In this document: piece by piece, positions 8,314 through 17,379 of the stretch
Numbering within the stretch: the first letter of the stretch is position 1
Layout of the letters: every line of letters starts with the position of its first letter
Assembly (NCBI GenBank): GCA_944321925.1
Contig: CALUND010000008.1
Span: 1-64,000 of the forward strand
DNA: 64,000 nucleotides
From: an uncultured Rikenellaceae bacterium
Lineage (GTDB): Bacteria > Bacteroidota > Bacteroidia > Bacteroidales > Rikenellaceae
Reading direction: 5' to 3'
The notes under the pieces: model-generated
Seen by the model: only the letters and a program-made list of their open reading frames with translations
The model's database searches: none
Told to the model about the DNA's origin: nothing
Position numbers and translations under genes: made by a program

Positions 8314-9489
8314 ATGGGCGAGGCTGCAGAGATGGCAGAAAACCGTTCCAAACGGGTGACTCTGGCGCTCGACAAAGAGACGGAAAGCGACGTTTTCACC
8401 CTCATGAAGGCGTGGGGCATCCTATTCGTCGTAGCCGGCCACACAATGATCCCGTCAATTCACGATTTCGTCTACCTGTTCCATCTGGCGGTTTTTTACT
8501 TCATCGCCGGATACTTTTTCAAAGACAAATACACCGGCGAAAAATGGAACTACTTCCTGAAAAGAGTCAAACGGCTTTGGCTTCCTCTCGCCGGATACGG
8601 AGTCGTATTCCTGCTACTCCACAATCTGTTTTTCCGGCTCCACATCTACTCTCCGGAATACGACCACCTCTACACCGCTCCGGACTATCTCCTCGGCATC
8701 CGCAGTTTGCTGACGCTCAACACCTACGCAGGCAATCTCCTCGGAGCTCTCTGGTTCATACAGAGTCTTTTCTTCGTCTCGCTGCTGTTCCTGGGATGCC
8801 TCTGGCTCGCCCAAAAGATCTCGACAAAACACTCCGAAATCGTTTTCGCTTCGCTGATCGTTTTGCTCACCATACTCAGTCACAGCGTACTATACGGACG
8901 AATCACAGCTGTAAGCAACCTGTTGGGCAACATCGTGGAACGCGATTTCGCCATACTGCCGATTCTCTATGCCGGACGTCTCTGCCGCCGGTGGAGAGAA
9001 CATATTCCACTCCATTGGGCCTGGCTCCTCGTTACATTCGGCGTATTGGTCTTCGCTCAGCTTGCCGGAATCAAGCTGTTCATCGGAGGAATTCGCCACA
9101 CACCCCTCGCCCAACTGCCCCTGCTCTATCTTGTCTCGCTCACGGGATGTTATTGCACTCTTCTGCTCTCCTTTCTCTCCCTACGGATAGGCAAAAGAAA
9201 TTTCCTGTTCACAATCGGGAAATATACCCTGGAGATCATGGCTCTTCACTTCCTGGCATTCAAGATCGTCTCACTTATCCAGATCGGTGTTTACGGCTAT
9301 GACATCGAACGACTCGCCGATTTCCCGGTCATCTCCGAACGGATCGCTCTCTGGGCAATCCCCTATGTATTGGCCGGAGTATTGTTGCCCTTAGGCTGGG
9401 TCTGGCTGAGAGAACAAGGTCTCCGTATCTGGCGGACTCACCGACCCTCTTTCGCCGGAATCGACGACAGAGACCACCGCACGCAATAA
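8314..9489 (+). CDS. Acyltransferase family 3 membrane protein
   Basis: This 391-residue polytopic membrane protein has an N-terminal acyltransferase-3 signature in the first transmembrane region. FTLMKAWGILFVVAGHTMIP carries the family histidine, followed by FHLAVFYFIAGYFFKDK and a basic KRVKRLWLPL loop. About ten hydrophobic segments follow. Family members (OafA, NodX, WecH type) transfer acetyl or other acyl groups to sugars at the inner membrane. Located between rmlA and rmlC, it probably decorates the polymer made by this cluster. The acyl group and target sugar are unknown. The ATG at 8314 gives a 27-residue hydrophilic tail before the first helix; later starts are possible. Confidence 0.87.
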   Translation: MGEAAEMAENRSKRVTLALDKETESDVFTLMKAWGILFVVAGHTMIPSIHDFVYLFHLAVFYFIAGYFFKDKYTGEKWNYFLKRVKRLWLPLAGYGVVFLLLHNLFFRLHIYSPEYDHLYTAPDYLLGIRSLLTLNTYAGNLLGALWFIQSLFFVSLLFLGCLWLAQKISTKHSEIVFASLIVLLTILSHSVLYGRITAVSNLLGNIVERDFAILPILYAGRLCRRWREHIPLHWAWLLVTFGVLVFAQLAGIKLFIGGIRHTPLAQLPLLYLVSLTGCYCTLLLSFLSLRIGKRNFLFTIGKYTLEIMALHFLAFKIVSLIQIGVYGYDIERLADFPVISERIALWAIPYVLAGVLLPLGWVWLREQGLRIWRTHRPSFAGIDDRDHRTQ

Positions 9490-9566
9490 ATCGTTGTATA
9501 CCAAGTTCCCGGATTCGATCCATTCGATGCCGGAGAACAAAACCGAGATAAAAAAACCGAATCATC

Positions 9567-10139
9567 ATGAAAATCATTCCCACCCCGTTGGAAGGTGTCG
9601 TACTCATCGAACCGAAAGTGTTCGGCGACGAACGGGGCTACTTTTTCGAATCTTTCTCAGCACCCCGTTTCGAGGAACAGGTCTGCCGCACAACCTTCGT
9701 TCAGGACAACGAATCGCGTTCGCGTTACGGCGTACTGCGCGGCCTCCATTTCCAGAAGGGGAAATACGCCCAATCGAAACTCGTCCGCGTCGTACGGGGA
9801 ACCGTTCTCGATGTGGCTGTCGACATCCGTCGCGGCTCTCCCACGTTCGGGAAATGGTTCGCGGCAGAGCTGAGCGAAGAGAACAAACTGCAACTCTTCA
9901 TCCCGCGCGGATTCGCCCACGGATTCGCCGTACTGAGCGAAGAAGCTCTTTTCCAATACAAATGCGATAACCTCTACGCCCCTGCGGAAGAGGGATCCAT
10001 CGCCTGGAACGACCCGGATCTGGCCATCGATTGGAGACTCGACCCTTCGGAAGTGATCCTCTCGGAGAAGGACCGTCATCATCCGACCCTCCGGGAAGCC
10101 CCTTATCTGTTCGACTACAATGAGAATCTCTATGAATAA
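9567..10139 (+). CDS. rmlC: dTDP-4-dehydrorhamnose 3,5-epimerase RmlC
   Basis: RmlC epimerises dTDP-4-keto-6-deoxyglucose at C3 and C5 on the way to dTDP-L-rhamnose. The 190-residue cupin has the catalytic histidine in VLRGLHFQ (His near 62). The FIPRGFAHGFAVLSE strand and the catalytic tyrosine in FQYKCDNLY (near 131) are also present. SRYGVLRGLHFQKG and DLAIDWR are RmlC hallmarks and separate it from FdtA/QdtA-type ketoisomerases. Its last 8 bases overlap the chosen start of rmlB. No rmlD follows. Confidence 0.94.
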   Translation: MKIIPTPLEGVVLIEPKVFGDERGYFFESFSAPRFEEQVCRTTFVQDNESRSRYGVLRGLHFQKGKYAQSKLVRVVRGTVLDVAVDIRRGSPTFGKWFAAELSEENKLQLFIPRGFAHGFAVLSEEALFQYKCDNLYAPAEEGSIAWNDPDLAIDWRLDPSEVILSEKDRHHPTLREAPYLFDYNENLYE

Positions 10140-11190
10140 AACGATCGTTATCACAGGCGGTGCAGGCTTCATCGGCTCGCACGTCGTCCGACTTTTCGTC
10201 AACAAATATCCGGACTACCGGATCGTCAACCTCGACAAACTGACCTACGCAGGTAATCTTGCCAACCTGAAAGACATCGAGTCGAAACCCAATTACATCT
10301 TCGAAAAGGGCGACATCTGCGACCTCGATGCCATGCGCCAACTTTTCCAGCGTTACAACGTGGACGGCGTCATCCACCTGGCCGCAGAGAGTCACGTAGA
10401 CCGCAGCATTCGAGATCCGTTCACTTTCGCCCGCACCAACGTGCTGGGAACACTCTCGCTGCTTCAGGCCGCCAAAGAGCAATGGAACGGAAACTGGGAA
10501 GGCAAACGCTTCTACCACATCTCCACGGATGAAGTGTACGGCGCACTGCCGTTCGACGGGACACTCTTCACCGAACATACACGCTACGATCCCCACTCGC
10601 CCTATTCGGCCAGCAAGGCCTCGAGCGACCACTTCGTCCGGGCCTACCACGACACCTACGGACTGCCGGTCGTCATCACGAACTGCTCGAACAACTACGG
10701 ACCGTATCAGTTCCCCGAAAAACTGATTCCGCTCTTCATCAACAACATCCGTCATAAAAAGCCGCTCCCGGTCTACGGCAAAGGCGAAAACGTACGCGAC
10801 TGGCTCTTCGTGGAGGACCATGCCCGGGCAATCGACCTGATCTACCACCGGGGCCGTACGGCCGAAACCTACAACATCGGCGGATTCAACGAGTGGCGCA
10901 ACATCGATCTCGTACGACTCCTCGTACGGACGGTCGATCGCCTGCTCGGCCGACCCGAAGGCAGCGACGAACCACTCATCACCTTCGTCACCGACCGGGC
11001 CGGACACGACCTGCGCTACGCCATCGACTCCTCCAAACTGAAAAACGAATTGGGATGGGAACCCTCGCTCCAGTTCGAAGAGGGGATCGAAAAGACCGTG
11101 AAATGGTATCTCGACAACCAGGCTTGGCTCGATGAGGTCACCAGCGGCGAATACGAAAAATACTACGAACGCATGTACGCCGGACGATAA
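10132..11190 (+). CDS. rmlB: dTDP-glucose 4,6-dehydratase RmlB
   Basis: This NAD-dependent short-chain dehydrogenase of 352 residues converts dTDP-glucose to dTDP-4-keto-6-deoxyglucose. The N-terminus MNKTIVITGGAGFIGSHVVR holds the Rossmann glycine motif. ISTDEVYG lies near 128-135 and the catalytic YSASK near 157-161. An ATG 12 bases upstream (10120) is also in frame. I chose 10132 because MNKTIVITGG is the usual start and ATG then overlaps the rmlC stop. The product can feed L-rhamnose through RmlC, or a 4-amino-4,6-dideoxyhexose through the aminotransferase at 12654. Confidence 0.94.
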   Translation: MNKTIVITGGAGFIGSHVVRLFVNKYPDYRIVNLDKLTYAGNLANLKDIESKPNYIFEKGDICDLDAMRQLFQRYNVDGVIHLAAESHVDRSIRDPFTFARTNVLGTLSLLQAAKEQWNGNWEGKRFYHISTDEVYGALPFDGTLFTEHTRYDPHSPYSASKASSDHFVRAYHDTYGLPVVITNCSNNYGPYQFPEKLIPLFINNIRHKKPLPVYGKGENVRDWLFVEDHARAIDLIYHRGRTAETYNIGGFNEWRNIDLVRLLVRTVDRLLGRPEGSDEPLITFVTDRAGHDLRYAIDSSKLKNELGWEPSLQFEEGIEKTVKWYLDNQAWLDEVTSGEYEKYYERMYAGR

Positions 11191-11210
11191 TTTGAGAAAA
11201 CGCGGGAACG

Positions 11211-12644
11211 ATGGCTGAAAGTCTGAAAAAAAAGGCCGTACACGGCGTACTCTGGAGCGGAGCGGAAAACTTCTCCGTGCAGGGCATTCAGTTCGTCGTG
11301 ATGATCGTCATGGCCAATCTGCTCGATCCGTCCGACTACGGTATCCTCGGTATGCTGGCAATCTTCATCGCTGTATCGAACTCTTTCGTAAACAGCGGAT
11401 TTTCCCAAGCTCTGATCCGCAAAATCGACCGTACGGAAACCGACTGTTCGACCGTGTTTTATTTCAATCTCGCCATCGCCGCCCTCTTCTACCTGCTGCT
11501 CTTCTTCTCGGCTCCGCTGATTGCCCGTTTTTACAGTACGCCATTGCTGGTCCCCGTTACGCGCGTAATTTCATTAAGCCTCATTATCAACGCGTTCACC
11601 ATCGTGCAACGAGCCCTATTCACGGCACGGGTCGATTTCCGCTCACAAACCATCGCCTCGATAGCTGCCGTCGTGCTCTCGGGTGCCACGGGCATCTGGC
11701 TGGCCTACAAAGGATACGGTGTCTGGGCCCTGGTCGCCCAAACCCTGATCCTCGGAGCGGTCAACTCCCTGCTCCTCTGGATTCTCTCACGCTGGCATCC
11801 GCGAAGCGTCTTCTCCTTCGAGTCGCTCCGCAGCATGTTCTCCTTCGGATCGAAACTGCTCCTGTCGGGACTCATCGATACCATCTACAACAACGTCTAC
11901 ACCCTGGTGATCGGACGAAAATTCTCGGCAGCCGACCTCGGATTCTACACCCGAGCGAACAACTTCGCCCAATTTCCTTCGACCAACCTCACAAACGTCC
12001 TGCAACGGGTTACCTATCCGGTCCTGTGCAACATCCAGAACGATCCCGAACGGCTCGCCACTGCCTACCGCAAACTGTTGCGACTCTCCGGCTACGTGAT
12101 CTTCCCGCTCATGATCGGTCTCGCCGCAGTGGCCCGACCAACCATTCTGATCCTGATCGGCCAAAAATGGGAATCCTCCATCCTGTTGCTGCAGATTCTC
12201 TGTTTCGCACTCATGTGGTATCCGATCCACGCCATAAACCTCAACCTGCTGCAGGTAACCGGCCGTTCCGACCTCTTTCTGCGGCTCGAAATCATCAAAA
12301 AAGCGGTCGGAATCGTCATCCTTTGCATCACGATCCCGATGGGTCTGACGGCCATGGTGGCAGGTCTGGTCGTACATTCGGTCCTCTCACTGCTCATCAA
12401 TACCCATTACACCGGAAAACAGATCGGCGTAGGGTTCTGGCGACAGATGGGCGACCTCTTTCCCGTACTCTGCAGCTCACTCCTTTCGGGTGCGGCGGCC
12501 TGGCTCGCAGTGCAACTTTTACCCACCCTTCTGACCCAACTCATCGGAGGTATCGCAGCCGGCGTCATCTGCTACCTCGGCCTCTCTCTGCTGTTCCGCT
12601 CCCCAGAACTGAAAGAACTTCTCGGATTGATCAAAAACAGATAA
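11211..12644 (+). CDS. wzx: Wzx-type polysaccharide flippase (MOP superfamily)
   Basis: This 477-residue polytopic membrane protein moves lipid-linked repeat units across the inner membrane. It opens with SLKKKAVHGVLWSGAENFSVQG, typical of the WzxC/polysaccharide_synt branch. Near residue 240 it has RKFSAADLGFYTRANNFAQFPS, a conserved cytoplasmic loop of that branch. About 12-14 hydrophobic segments can be counted. With the wzy candidate at 18497, it indicates a Wzx/Wzy-dependent route rather than an ABC exporter. The gene symbol is by role; flippases diverge too much to assign specificity. Confidence 0.88.
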   Translation: MAESLKKKAVHGVLWSGAENFSVQGIQFVVMIVMANLLDPSDYGILGMLAIFIAVSNSFVNSGFSQALIRKIDRTETDCSTVFYFNLAIAALFYLLLFFSAPLIARFYSTPLLVPVTRVISLSLIINAFTIVQRALFTARVDFRSQTIASIAAVVLSGATGIWLAYKGYGVWALVAQTLILGAVNSLLLWILSRWHPRSVFSFESLRSMFSFGSKLLLSGLIDTIYNNVYTLVIGRKFSAADLGFYTRANNFAQFPSTNLTNVLQRVTYPVLCNIQNDPERLATAYRKLLRLSGYVIFPLMIGLAAVARPTILILIGQKWESSILLLQILCFALMWYPIHAINLNLLQVTGRSDLFLRLEIIKKAVGIVILCITIPMGLTAMVAGLVVHSVLSLLINTHYTGKQIGVGFWRQMGDLFPVLCSSLLSGAAAWLAVQLLPTLLTQLIGGIAAGVICYLGLSLLFRSPELKELLGLIKNR

Positions 12645-12653
12645 CATAACCCC

Positions 12654-13772
12654 ATGAGCGACAAAATCATCACCGTAACCTCGCCGCTGCTGCCTCCGCT
12701 GGAGGAGTTCATCCCCTACCTCGAGGATATCTGGCAACGCAAATGGATCACCAACAACGGGCATTACCATCAGGAGCTGGAAAAGGCTCTTTGCGACTAC
12801 CTCGGCGTGAAGTATATCAGCCTGTTCACCAACGGCACTCTGCCCCTCATCACCGCCTTGCAGGCCCTGCGCATTACAGGCGAAGTGATCACAACGCCCT
12901 ACAGCTTCGTCGCCACCACCCACGCGATCTGGTGGAACGATATCCGCCCGGTCTTCGCCGATGTCGACCCGGAGACAGGCAACCTCGACCCCGATCGGAT
13001 CGAAGCAGCCATCACGCCACGTACCACAGCCATCATGCCGGTACATGTGTACGGCACCCCCTGCGATACGGAACGAATTCAGGCTATTGCCGACAAATAC
13101 GGTCTGAAAGTGATCTACGATGCCGCCCACGCATTCGGCGTACAACAAAACGGCGTCTCCATCCTGCAGGCCGGCGACATGAGCACGCTCAGCTTCCATG
13201 CCACAAAAACCTATAACACCGTCGAGGGCGGCGCCCTCATCTGCCACGACGCCGAGACGAAAAAACGAATCGATTATCTGAAAAACTTCGGCTTCGCCGG
13301 AGAGACCGAAGTGGTGGCCCCGGGCATCAACTCGAAAATGGATGAAGTGCGCGCAGCCTACGGATTGCTGGAACTACGCTACGTGGATCGTGCTATCGAC
13401 CAACGACATGCTGTTGCGGAACGTTATCGGGAGGCGCTCTCCGACGTAGAAGGAATCACCCTGCTGAAAGAGATCCCCGGCGTACGTTACAACTACTCCT
13501 ATTTTCCCATCTTCGTCGATGCGACACGCTACGGCGAAACACGCGATGCACTCTACGAACGCATGAAGGCGCACGGCGTTTGGGGACGCCGCTATTTCTA
13601 CCCGCTCATCAGCAGCTTCTCCACCTACCGGGGACTACCCTCGGCCGGCACCGACAACCTGCCCGTCGCTACACGCATGGCCGACAGCGTGATCTGTCTG
13701 CCCCTGCACCACGACCTCTCGGAAGAGGATGTGGAACGCGTGCTCCGCATCGTCCGACACCCCAAAAGATGA
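12654..13772 (+). CDS. Sugar nucleotide aminotransferase, DegT/DnrJ/EryC1 family
   Basis: This PLP enzyme of 372 residues should install an amino group on a keto-sugar nucleotide. It shows YISLFTNGTLPLITALQAL, TTPYSFVATTHAI and DAAHAFGV near 156-163, and the PLP-lysine motif SFHATKTYNTVEGGAL (Lys near 185). The overall pattern resembles VioA-type enzymes that aminate C4 of dTDP-4-keto-6-deoxyglucose, which RmlB in this cluster makes. With the hexapeptide acetyltransferase immediately downstream, dTDP-4-acetamido-4,6-dideoxyglucose is a reasonable product; this is inference. C3-aminating homologues (FdtB/QdtB) are the main alternative. Confidence 0.88.
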   Translation: MSDKIITVTSPLLPPLEEFIPYLEDIWQRKWITNNGHYHQELEKALCDYLGVKYISLFTNGTLPLITALQALRITGEVITTPYSFVATTHAIWWNDIRPVFADVDPETGNLDPDRIEAAITPRTTAIMPVHVYGTPCDTERIQAIADKYGLKVIYDAAHAFGVQQNGVSILQAGDMSTLSFHATKTYNTVEGGALICHDAETKKRIDYLKNFGFAGETEVVAPGINSKMDEVRAAYGLLELRYVDRAIDQRHAVAERYREALSDVEGITLLKEIPGVRYNYSYFPIFVDATRYGETRDALYERMKAHGVWGRRYFYPLISSFSTYRGLPSAGTDNLPVATRMADSVICLPLHHDLSEEDVERVLRIVRHPKR

Positions 13773-13826
13773 AAGAGTGCCGGGGCGTCATCCATCTCCC
13801 AAAGATGAAATAAGAGACAAAACAGT

Positions 13827-14384
13827 ATGAAAAACTCATTTTACAGCCCTGAAGAGTTGCGCGAACTCGGATTCCGAAGTGTCGGAGAAGAGGTCTTTAT
13901 CAGTCGCAAGGCAAGTTTCTACGGCATCGAACGCATCGCAATCGGAAGCCACGTGCGGATCGACGACTTTTGCATCCTCTCGGCCGGATCGGAAATCGTG
14001 ATCGGGAATTATGTCCACATCGCCTGCTACACCTCCCTGATCGGAGAGGGACGTATCGTCGTCTCGGACTACTGCAACCTGTCGGGCAGGGTCAGCATCT
14101 ATTCCAGCAACGACGACTATTCCGGGGCGTCGCTCACCAATCCGATGGTCGACCGATCGCTGAAAAACGTCGTCTCGGAAGATGTGACGCTGGAACCGCA
14201 CGTGATCGTCGGCTGCAGTTCCGTGATTCTGCCGGGCGTGACCCTGGGCAAAGGCGTTGCGATCGGAGCGTTGTCACTCGTCAAATCCTCGTGCGAGCCC
14301 TTCACCATCTGGGGTGGCAGTCCGGCCAGAAGAATCGGCACGCGCAAACGCGACATGCTCGCTTTAATCCGCGAAGATGACTGA
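13827..14384 (+). CDS. Left-handed beta-helix (hexapeptide) acyltransferase
   Basis: This 185-residue protein has imperfect hexapeptide repeats from about 35 to 165 (IGSHVRIDDFCILSAG, IGNYVHIACYTSLIG, LEPHVIVGCSSVILPGVTLG). It ends with the WGGSPARRIG motif typical of galactoside/maltose-type O-acetyltransferases. It uses acetyl-CoA in the cytoplasm. Placed directly after the sugar aminotransferase, it may N-acetylate the 4-amino sugar (VioB/FdtC-like role). The sequence more resembles the O-acetyltransferase branch, so O-acetylation of a sugar is equally possible. Its last 8 bases overlap the following glycosyltransferase. Confidence 0.85.
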   Translation: MKNSFYSPEELRELGFRSVGEEVFISRKASFYGIERIAIGSHVRIDDFCILSAGSEIVIGNYVHIACYTSLIGEGRIVVSDYCNLSGRVSIYSSNDDYSGASLTNPMVDRSLKNVVSEDVTLEPHVIVGCSSVILPGVTLGKGVAIGALSLVKSSCEPFTIWGGSPARRIGTRKRDMLALIREDD

Positions 14385-15384
14385 ACAACCCCTGGTGAGC
14401 GTCTGCACCATCACATACAACCAGGCACCATACATCCACCGCACAATCGAGGGCGTGCTGAATCAGCGAACCTCTTTCCCCGTGGAATTGGTCATCTCCG
14501 ACGACTGTTCGACCGACGGTACTCGCGAGATTTGCAGACGCTATGCGGAAGAATATCCCGAAAAAATCAGGCTGATCGCCCCGGAGAAAAACCAGGGGGT
14601 CAGAGGTAATTTCACCGGCTGTCTCGCCGCCTGTACCGGTCGCTACATCGCCCTGTGCGAAGGCGACGACTACTGGACCGACCCCGACAAACTCCAGCAG
14701 CAGGTCGACTATCTGGAAGCTCATCCGGACTGTGCAATCTGTTTTCACGACGTGGAGATCGTAGGTCCCGATTCGGCTCCCTCGCCCCAAGCCGAAAGGC
14801 ACCGGATCCGATACAAAAGCGAAGACGAGACCGACTTTTCCTGCGAAGACCTGCTACGCGACAACAACCGGATGCATACGCCCACAGTGGTCTTCCGCAA
14901 AAACGGCGACTACGGATTTCTCCGAGGCGTGACCCTGGACTATTTTCTCCACATCACCAACGCGACACACGGATATGCCCATCGGATCCCGAAAAAAATG
15001 GCGGCCTACCGTGTCCATGATCACGGCGTCTTCTCCGGCAATACGACATGGAGCGACAAAAAGAGACTGCAGTTCTATCTCTCGCAACTGGAGGGATGGC
15101 AAGCGCTCGAACAAAACGTCCCGTTCACCGAACTGCAATCGGATCTGATCATCGGCCGACAACGCTCGGATCACCACCATATACTTACATGCGCCCTGCT
15201 GTGCGGTGACTATGCAACAGCCCGCCGATTCGCCCGCGAAGAGCTGAAAAAGGGGCGATTCCGGCAAGAAGCGAAAGTAAGACGGCTCAGCCTCCGTCTT
15301 ATTCTCCTTTCTCCGCGCCTGCTACGAAAAATCTTCCGATACACCATCGAAAAAAAACGGACATCAACGCAAGGCCCAAAATGA
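14377..15384 (+). CDS. Glycosyltransferase family 2
   Basis: This 335-residue GT-A fold transferase has an N-terminal nucleotide-sugar domain: VSVCTITYNQAPYIHRTIEGVLNQ, ISDDCSTDGTREI and the DxD-like CEGDDYWTDPDKL near 95-107. A C-terminal extension of about 130 residues has no clear transmembrane anchor. It acts at the cytoplasmic face, adding one sugar of the repeat unit. It overlaps the preceding gene by 8 bp and the next by 4 bp, so translation is likely coupled. Donor and linkage are not predictable by eye. Confidence 0.9.
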   Translation: MTEQPLVSVCTITYNQAPYIHRTIEGVLNQRTSFPVELVISDDCSTDGTREICRRYAEEYPEKIRLIAPEKNQGVRGNFTGCLAACTGRYIALCEGDDYWTDPDKLQQQVDYLEAHPDCAICFHDVEIVGPDSAPSPQAERHRIRYKSEDETDFSCEDLLRDNNRMHTPTVVFRKNGDYGFLRGVTLDYFLHITNATHGYAHRIPKKMAAYRVHDHGVFSGNTTWSDKKRLQFYLSQLEGWQALEQNVPFTELQSDLIIGRQRSDHHHILTCALLCGDYATARRFAREELKKGRFRQEAKVRRLSLRLILLSPRLLRKIFRYTIEKKRTSTQGPK

Positions 15385-16334
15385 TGGAAAAGGCTCTCCC
15401 GAAAGTTTCGATCATGATCCCCACCTACAATCAGGAACGCTTCATCGCCCAGGCGATCGAAAGCGCCCTGATGCAGGACTATCCGGCATTGGAGGTGATC
15501 GTTGCCGACGATGGATCGACAGACCGCACCGGTGAAATCGCCGCCTCTTACGACGACCCCCGGCTAAAATACATCCGCAATCCGCACAACCTGGGCCGTG
15601 TCGGGAACTATCACAACACCCTTTACGAACACGCCTCGGGAGAGTGGGTGGTGAACCTCGACGGAGACGACTACTATACCGATCCCCGTTTCGTCTCCCG
15701 AAGCATCGACTACATGCTGCGACTCTGCGAACAGGGCTACAATCCCGTCATCTGCCTGAGCAACTATCAGCGCATCCGGACCATGGAAAAACGATTCGGC
15801 GCAAAAAAATTAGACGACCGAACGGTCGTCATGCCGGGACGAACCTATTTCCTCAACTACGCCGAACTGCGGGGATTCTCCCACGGCGGATGCCTCTACC
15901 GTCGCGACAAAGCCTGCGAAATCGGATTCTACACCTCCCCGTTTCAGGCCAGCGACTTCCAATCGGTGCTGCGTCTCACACTGTTCGGCGATGTGGTGCT
16001 CCACGACTCCGTTCCCTACGTCTGGCGCAAACACACAGACAATACCACCTTCGTCGAAGTCGATCGGAAATTCGGCGACGGGCTCCGTGTGTTCCTCGAA
16101 ATCGAAAAGTTCGCCCGGAACTACCTGCCTCCTTTCGAACTGAACCTCTGGCTCAAACACATGTGCGACGATTCTTGGTGGGATCAAATAGAGACCTGGG
16201 CCTATACGCGCCGTTCGCACCGAGAAAAACGGAAAGCCCTGCTTCTTATGCTCCGTTTCGGCAGACCCTACTCCCGACACCTGCGCCAGATTCTGCGTTT
16301 CATGAAACATCTCCTCCTCGAGAAGACAAACTGA
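15381..16334 (+). CDS. Glycosyltransferase family 2
   Basis: This 317-residue GT-A glycosyltransferase shows VSIMIPTYNQERFIAQAIESAL, VIVADDGSTDRTGEI and NLDGDDYYTDPRFV near 92-105, the expected nucleotide and metal-binding motifs. The ATG at 15381 overlaps the TGA of the previous gene, indicating translational coupling. No membrane segment is obvious. It probably adds one sugar to the lipid-linked repeat unit in the cytoplasm; specificity is unknown. Confidence 0.9.
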   Translation: MMEKALPKVSIMIPTYNQERFIAQAIESALMQDYPALEVIVADDGSTDRTGEIAASYDDPRLKYIRNPHNLGRVGNYHNTLYEHASGEWVVNLDGDDYYTDPRFVSRSIDYMLRLCEQGYNPVICLSNYQRIRTMEKRFGAKKLDDRTVVMPGRTYFLNYAELRGFSHGGCLYRRDKACEIGFYTSPFQASDFQSVLRLTLFGDVVLHDSVPYVWRKHTDNTTFVEVDRKFGDGLRVFLEIEKFARNYLPPFELNLWLKHMCDDSWWDQIETWAYTRRSHREKRKALLLMLRFGRPYSRHLRQILRFMKHLLLEKTN

Positions 16335-16362
16335 TCCGAATGCATTCAACACCGAACCGATC

Positions 16363-17379
16363 GTGACTTTTTCCATTGTCATACCGAGCTACAACGGCTC
16401 CGCTTTCATCGATCAAGCGCTGCGCTCCGCACTCGACCAAACACGCCGGCCCGACGAGATCGTCCTTTCGGACGACAATTCGAACGACAGGACGCTGGAG
16501 ATCGCCGAACGTTATGCCGACAAAGTCCGTATCGTCCGCAATCCGAACGGGCCTTCCGGATTCGTAAACGGCTGGAATCACGCCATCGATCTGGCCTCCT
16601 CGGATTTCGTCGTGCTCCTCCATCAGGACGATCTGCTCTATCCGACCTTTCTGGAGGAGGCAGAGGCCGTACTGAAAAAATATCCTGAAGTAAAACATCT
16701 CTTCGCCGCATGCGACTACATCGACGAAACGGGAAACATCCTCCAGAAACCCGACTACTGCAACGGCGAGACGGTGCTTTACGACTGGACCGCCTATGTC
16801 AAAGCCTACCAGCAGATCGGACATCCGCACATCCATCGCTGTCCGGGAGTCGTCACGCATCGCGACATCCTGCAACGCTGTCGCTACAACCCGGAAGCGG
16901 GGCACATCGCCGACGACGATTTCTTTTTCCGGGTAGGTCGTTTCACCCCCGTTGCAGGCATCCTGAAACCTCTGGCTGCCTACCGGCACCACGTCGGTTC
17001 GGAAACCGGACACCTGACCAACACCCAACTCGAAAGCAGACTCGCCCGCGACTATCTCTTCCAACTCCGGCAGTGGACCACAACCGACCGGTTGCCCAAA
17101 GAACCCTTCGTCTACGAATACCTCCGTCGGGAGGCACAAAAACATGTCTTCCGGGAGGTCATCCAGTGTCGCGCCTTTGCGACCGCAAAGACCGATCGCG
17201 ACACCGCACAGGCACATCGTAAAGAATTTTCGGACTACTGCCGTTTTACGCTTCGGCAACGGTTCCTGCTCGGTCTCTCTCTTGTCGTAGGCCGCAGAGG
17301 AACCCGCCTGCTCATCGATTCGAAACATCGCTGGAACCGTCGAAAAACGAAGAAAACAGTCCAAGGAGTCACCGCATGA
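16363..17379 (+). CDS. Glycosyltransferase family 2
   Basis: This 338-residue GT-A glycosyltransferase starts with GTG at 16363: TFSIVIPSYNGSAFIDQALRS, LSDDNSNDRTLEIA and the metal-binding LLHQDDLLYPTF near 84-95. The GTG start is chosen because TFSIVIPSYNG places the first beta strand at the very N-terminus, as in the family, and no in-frame ATG precedes it nearby. ATGA overlap couples it to the next gene. Its exact donor and acceptor are unknown. Confidence 0.88.
   Translation: MTFSIVIPSYNGSAFIDQALRSALDQTRRPDEIVLSDDNSNDRTLEIAERYADKVRIVRNPNGPSGFVNGWNHAIDLASSDFVVLLHQDDLLYPTFLEEAEAVLKKYPEVKHLFAACDYIDETGNILQKPDYCNGETVLYDWTAYVKAYQQIGHPHIHRCPGVVTHRDILQRCRYNPEAGHIADDDFFFRVGRFTPVAGILKPLAAYRHHVGSETGHLTNTQLESRLARDYLFQLRQWTTTDRLPKEPFVYEYLRREAQKHVFREVIQCRAFATAKTDRDTAQAHRKEFSDYCRFTLRQRFLLGLSLVVGRRGTRLLIDSKHRWNRRKTKKTVQGVTA

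Noticed and set aside
10120..10131. Longer rmlB start (MRIS extension)
   Set aside because: The extra four residues are not part of the usual RmlB N-terminus, and ATG 10132 gives a compact overlap with the rmlC stop.
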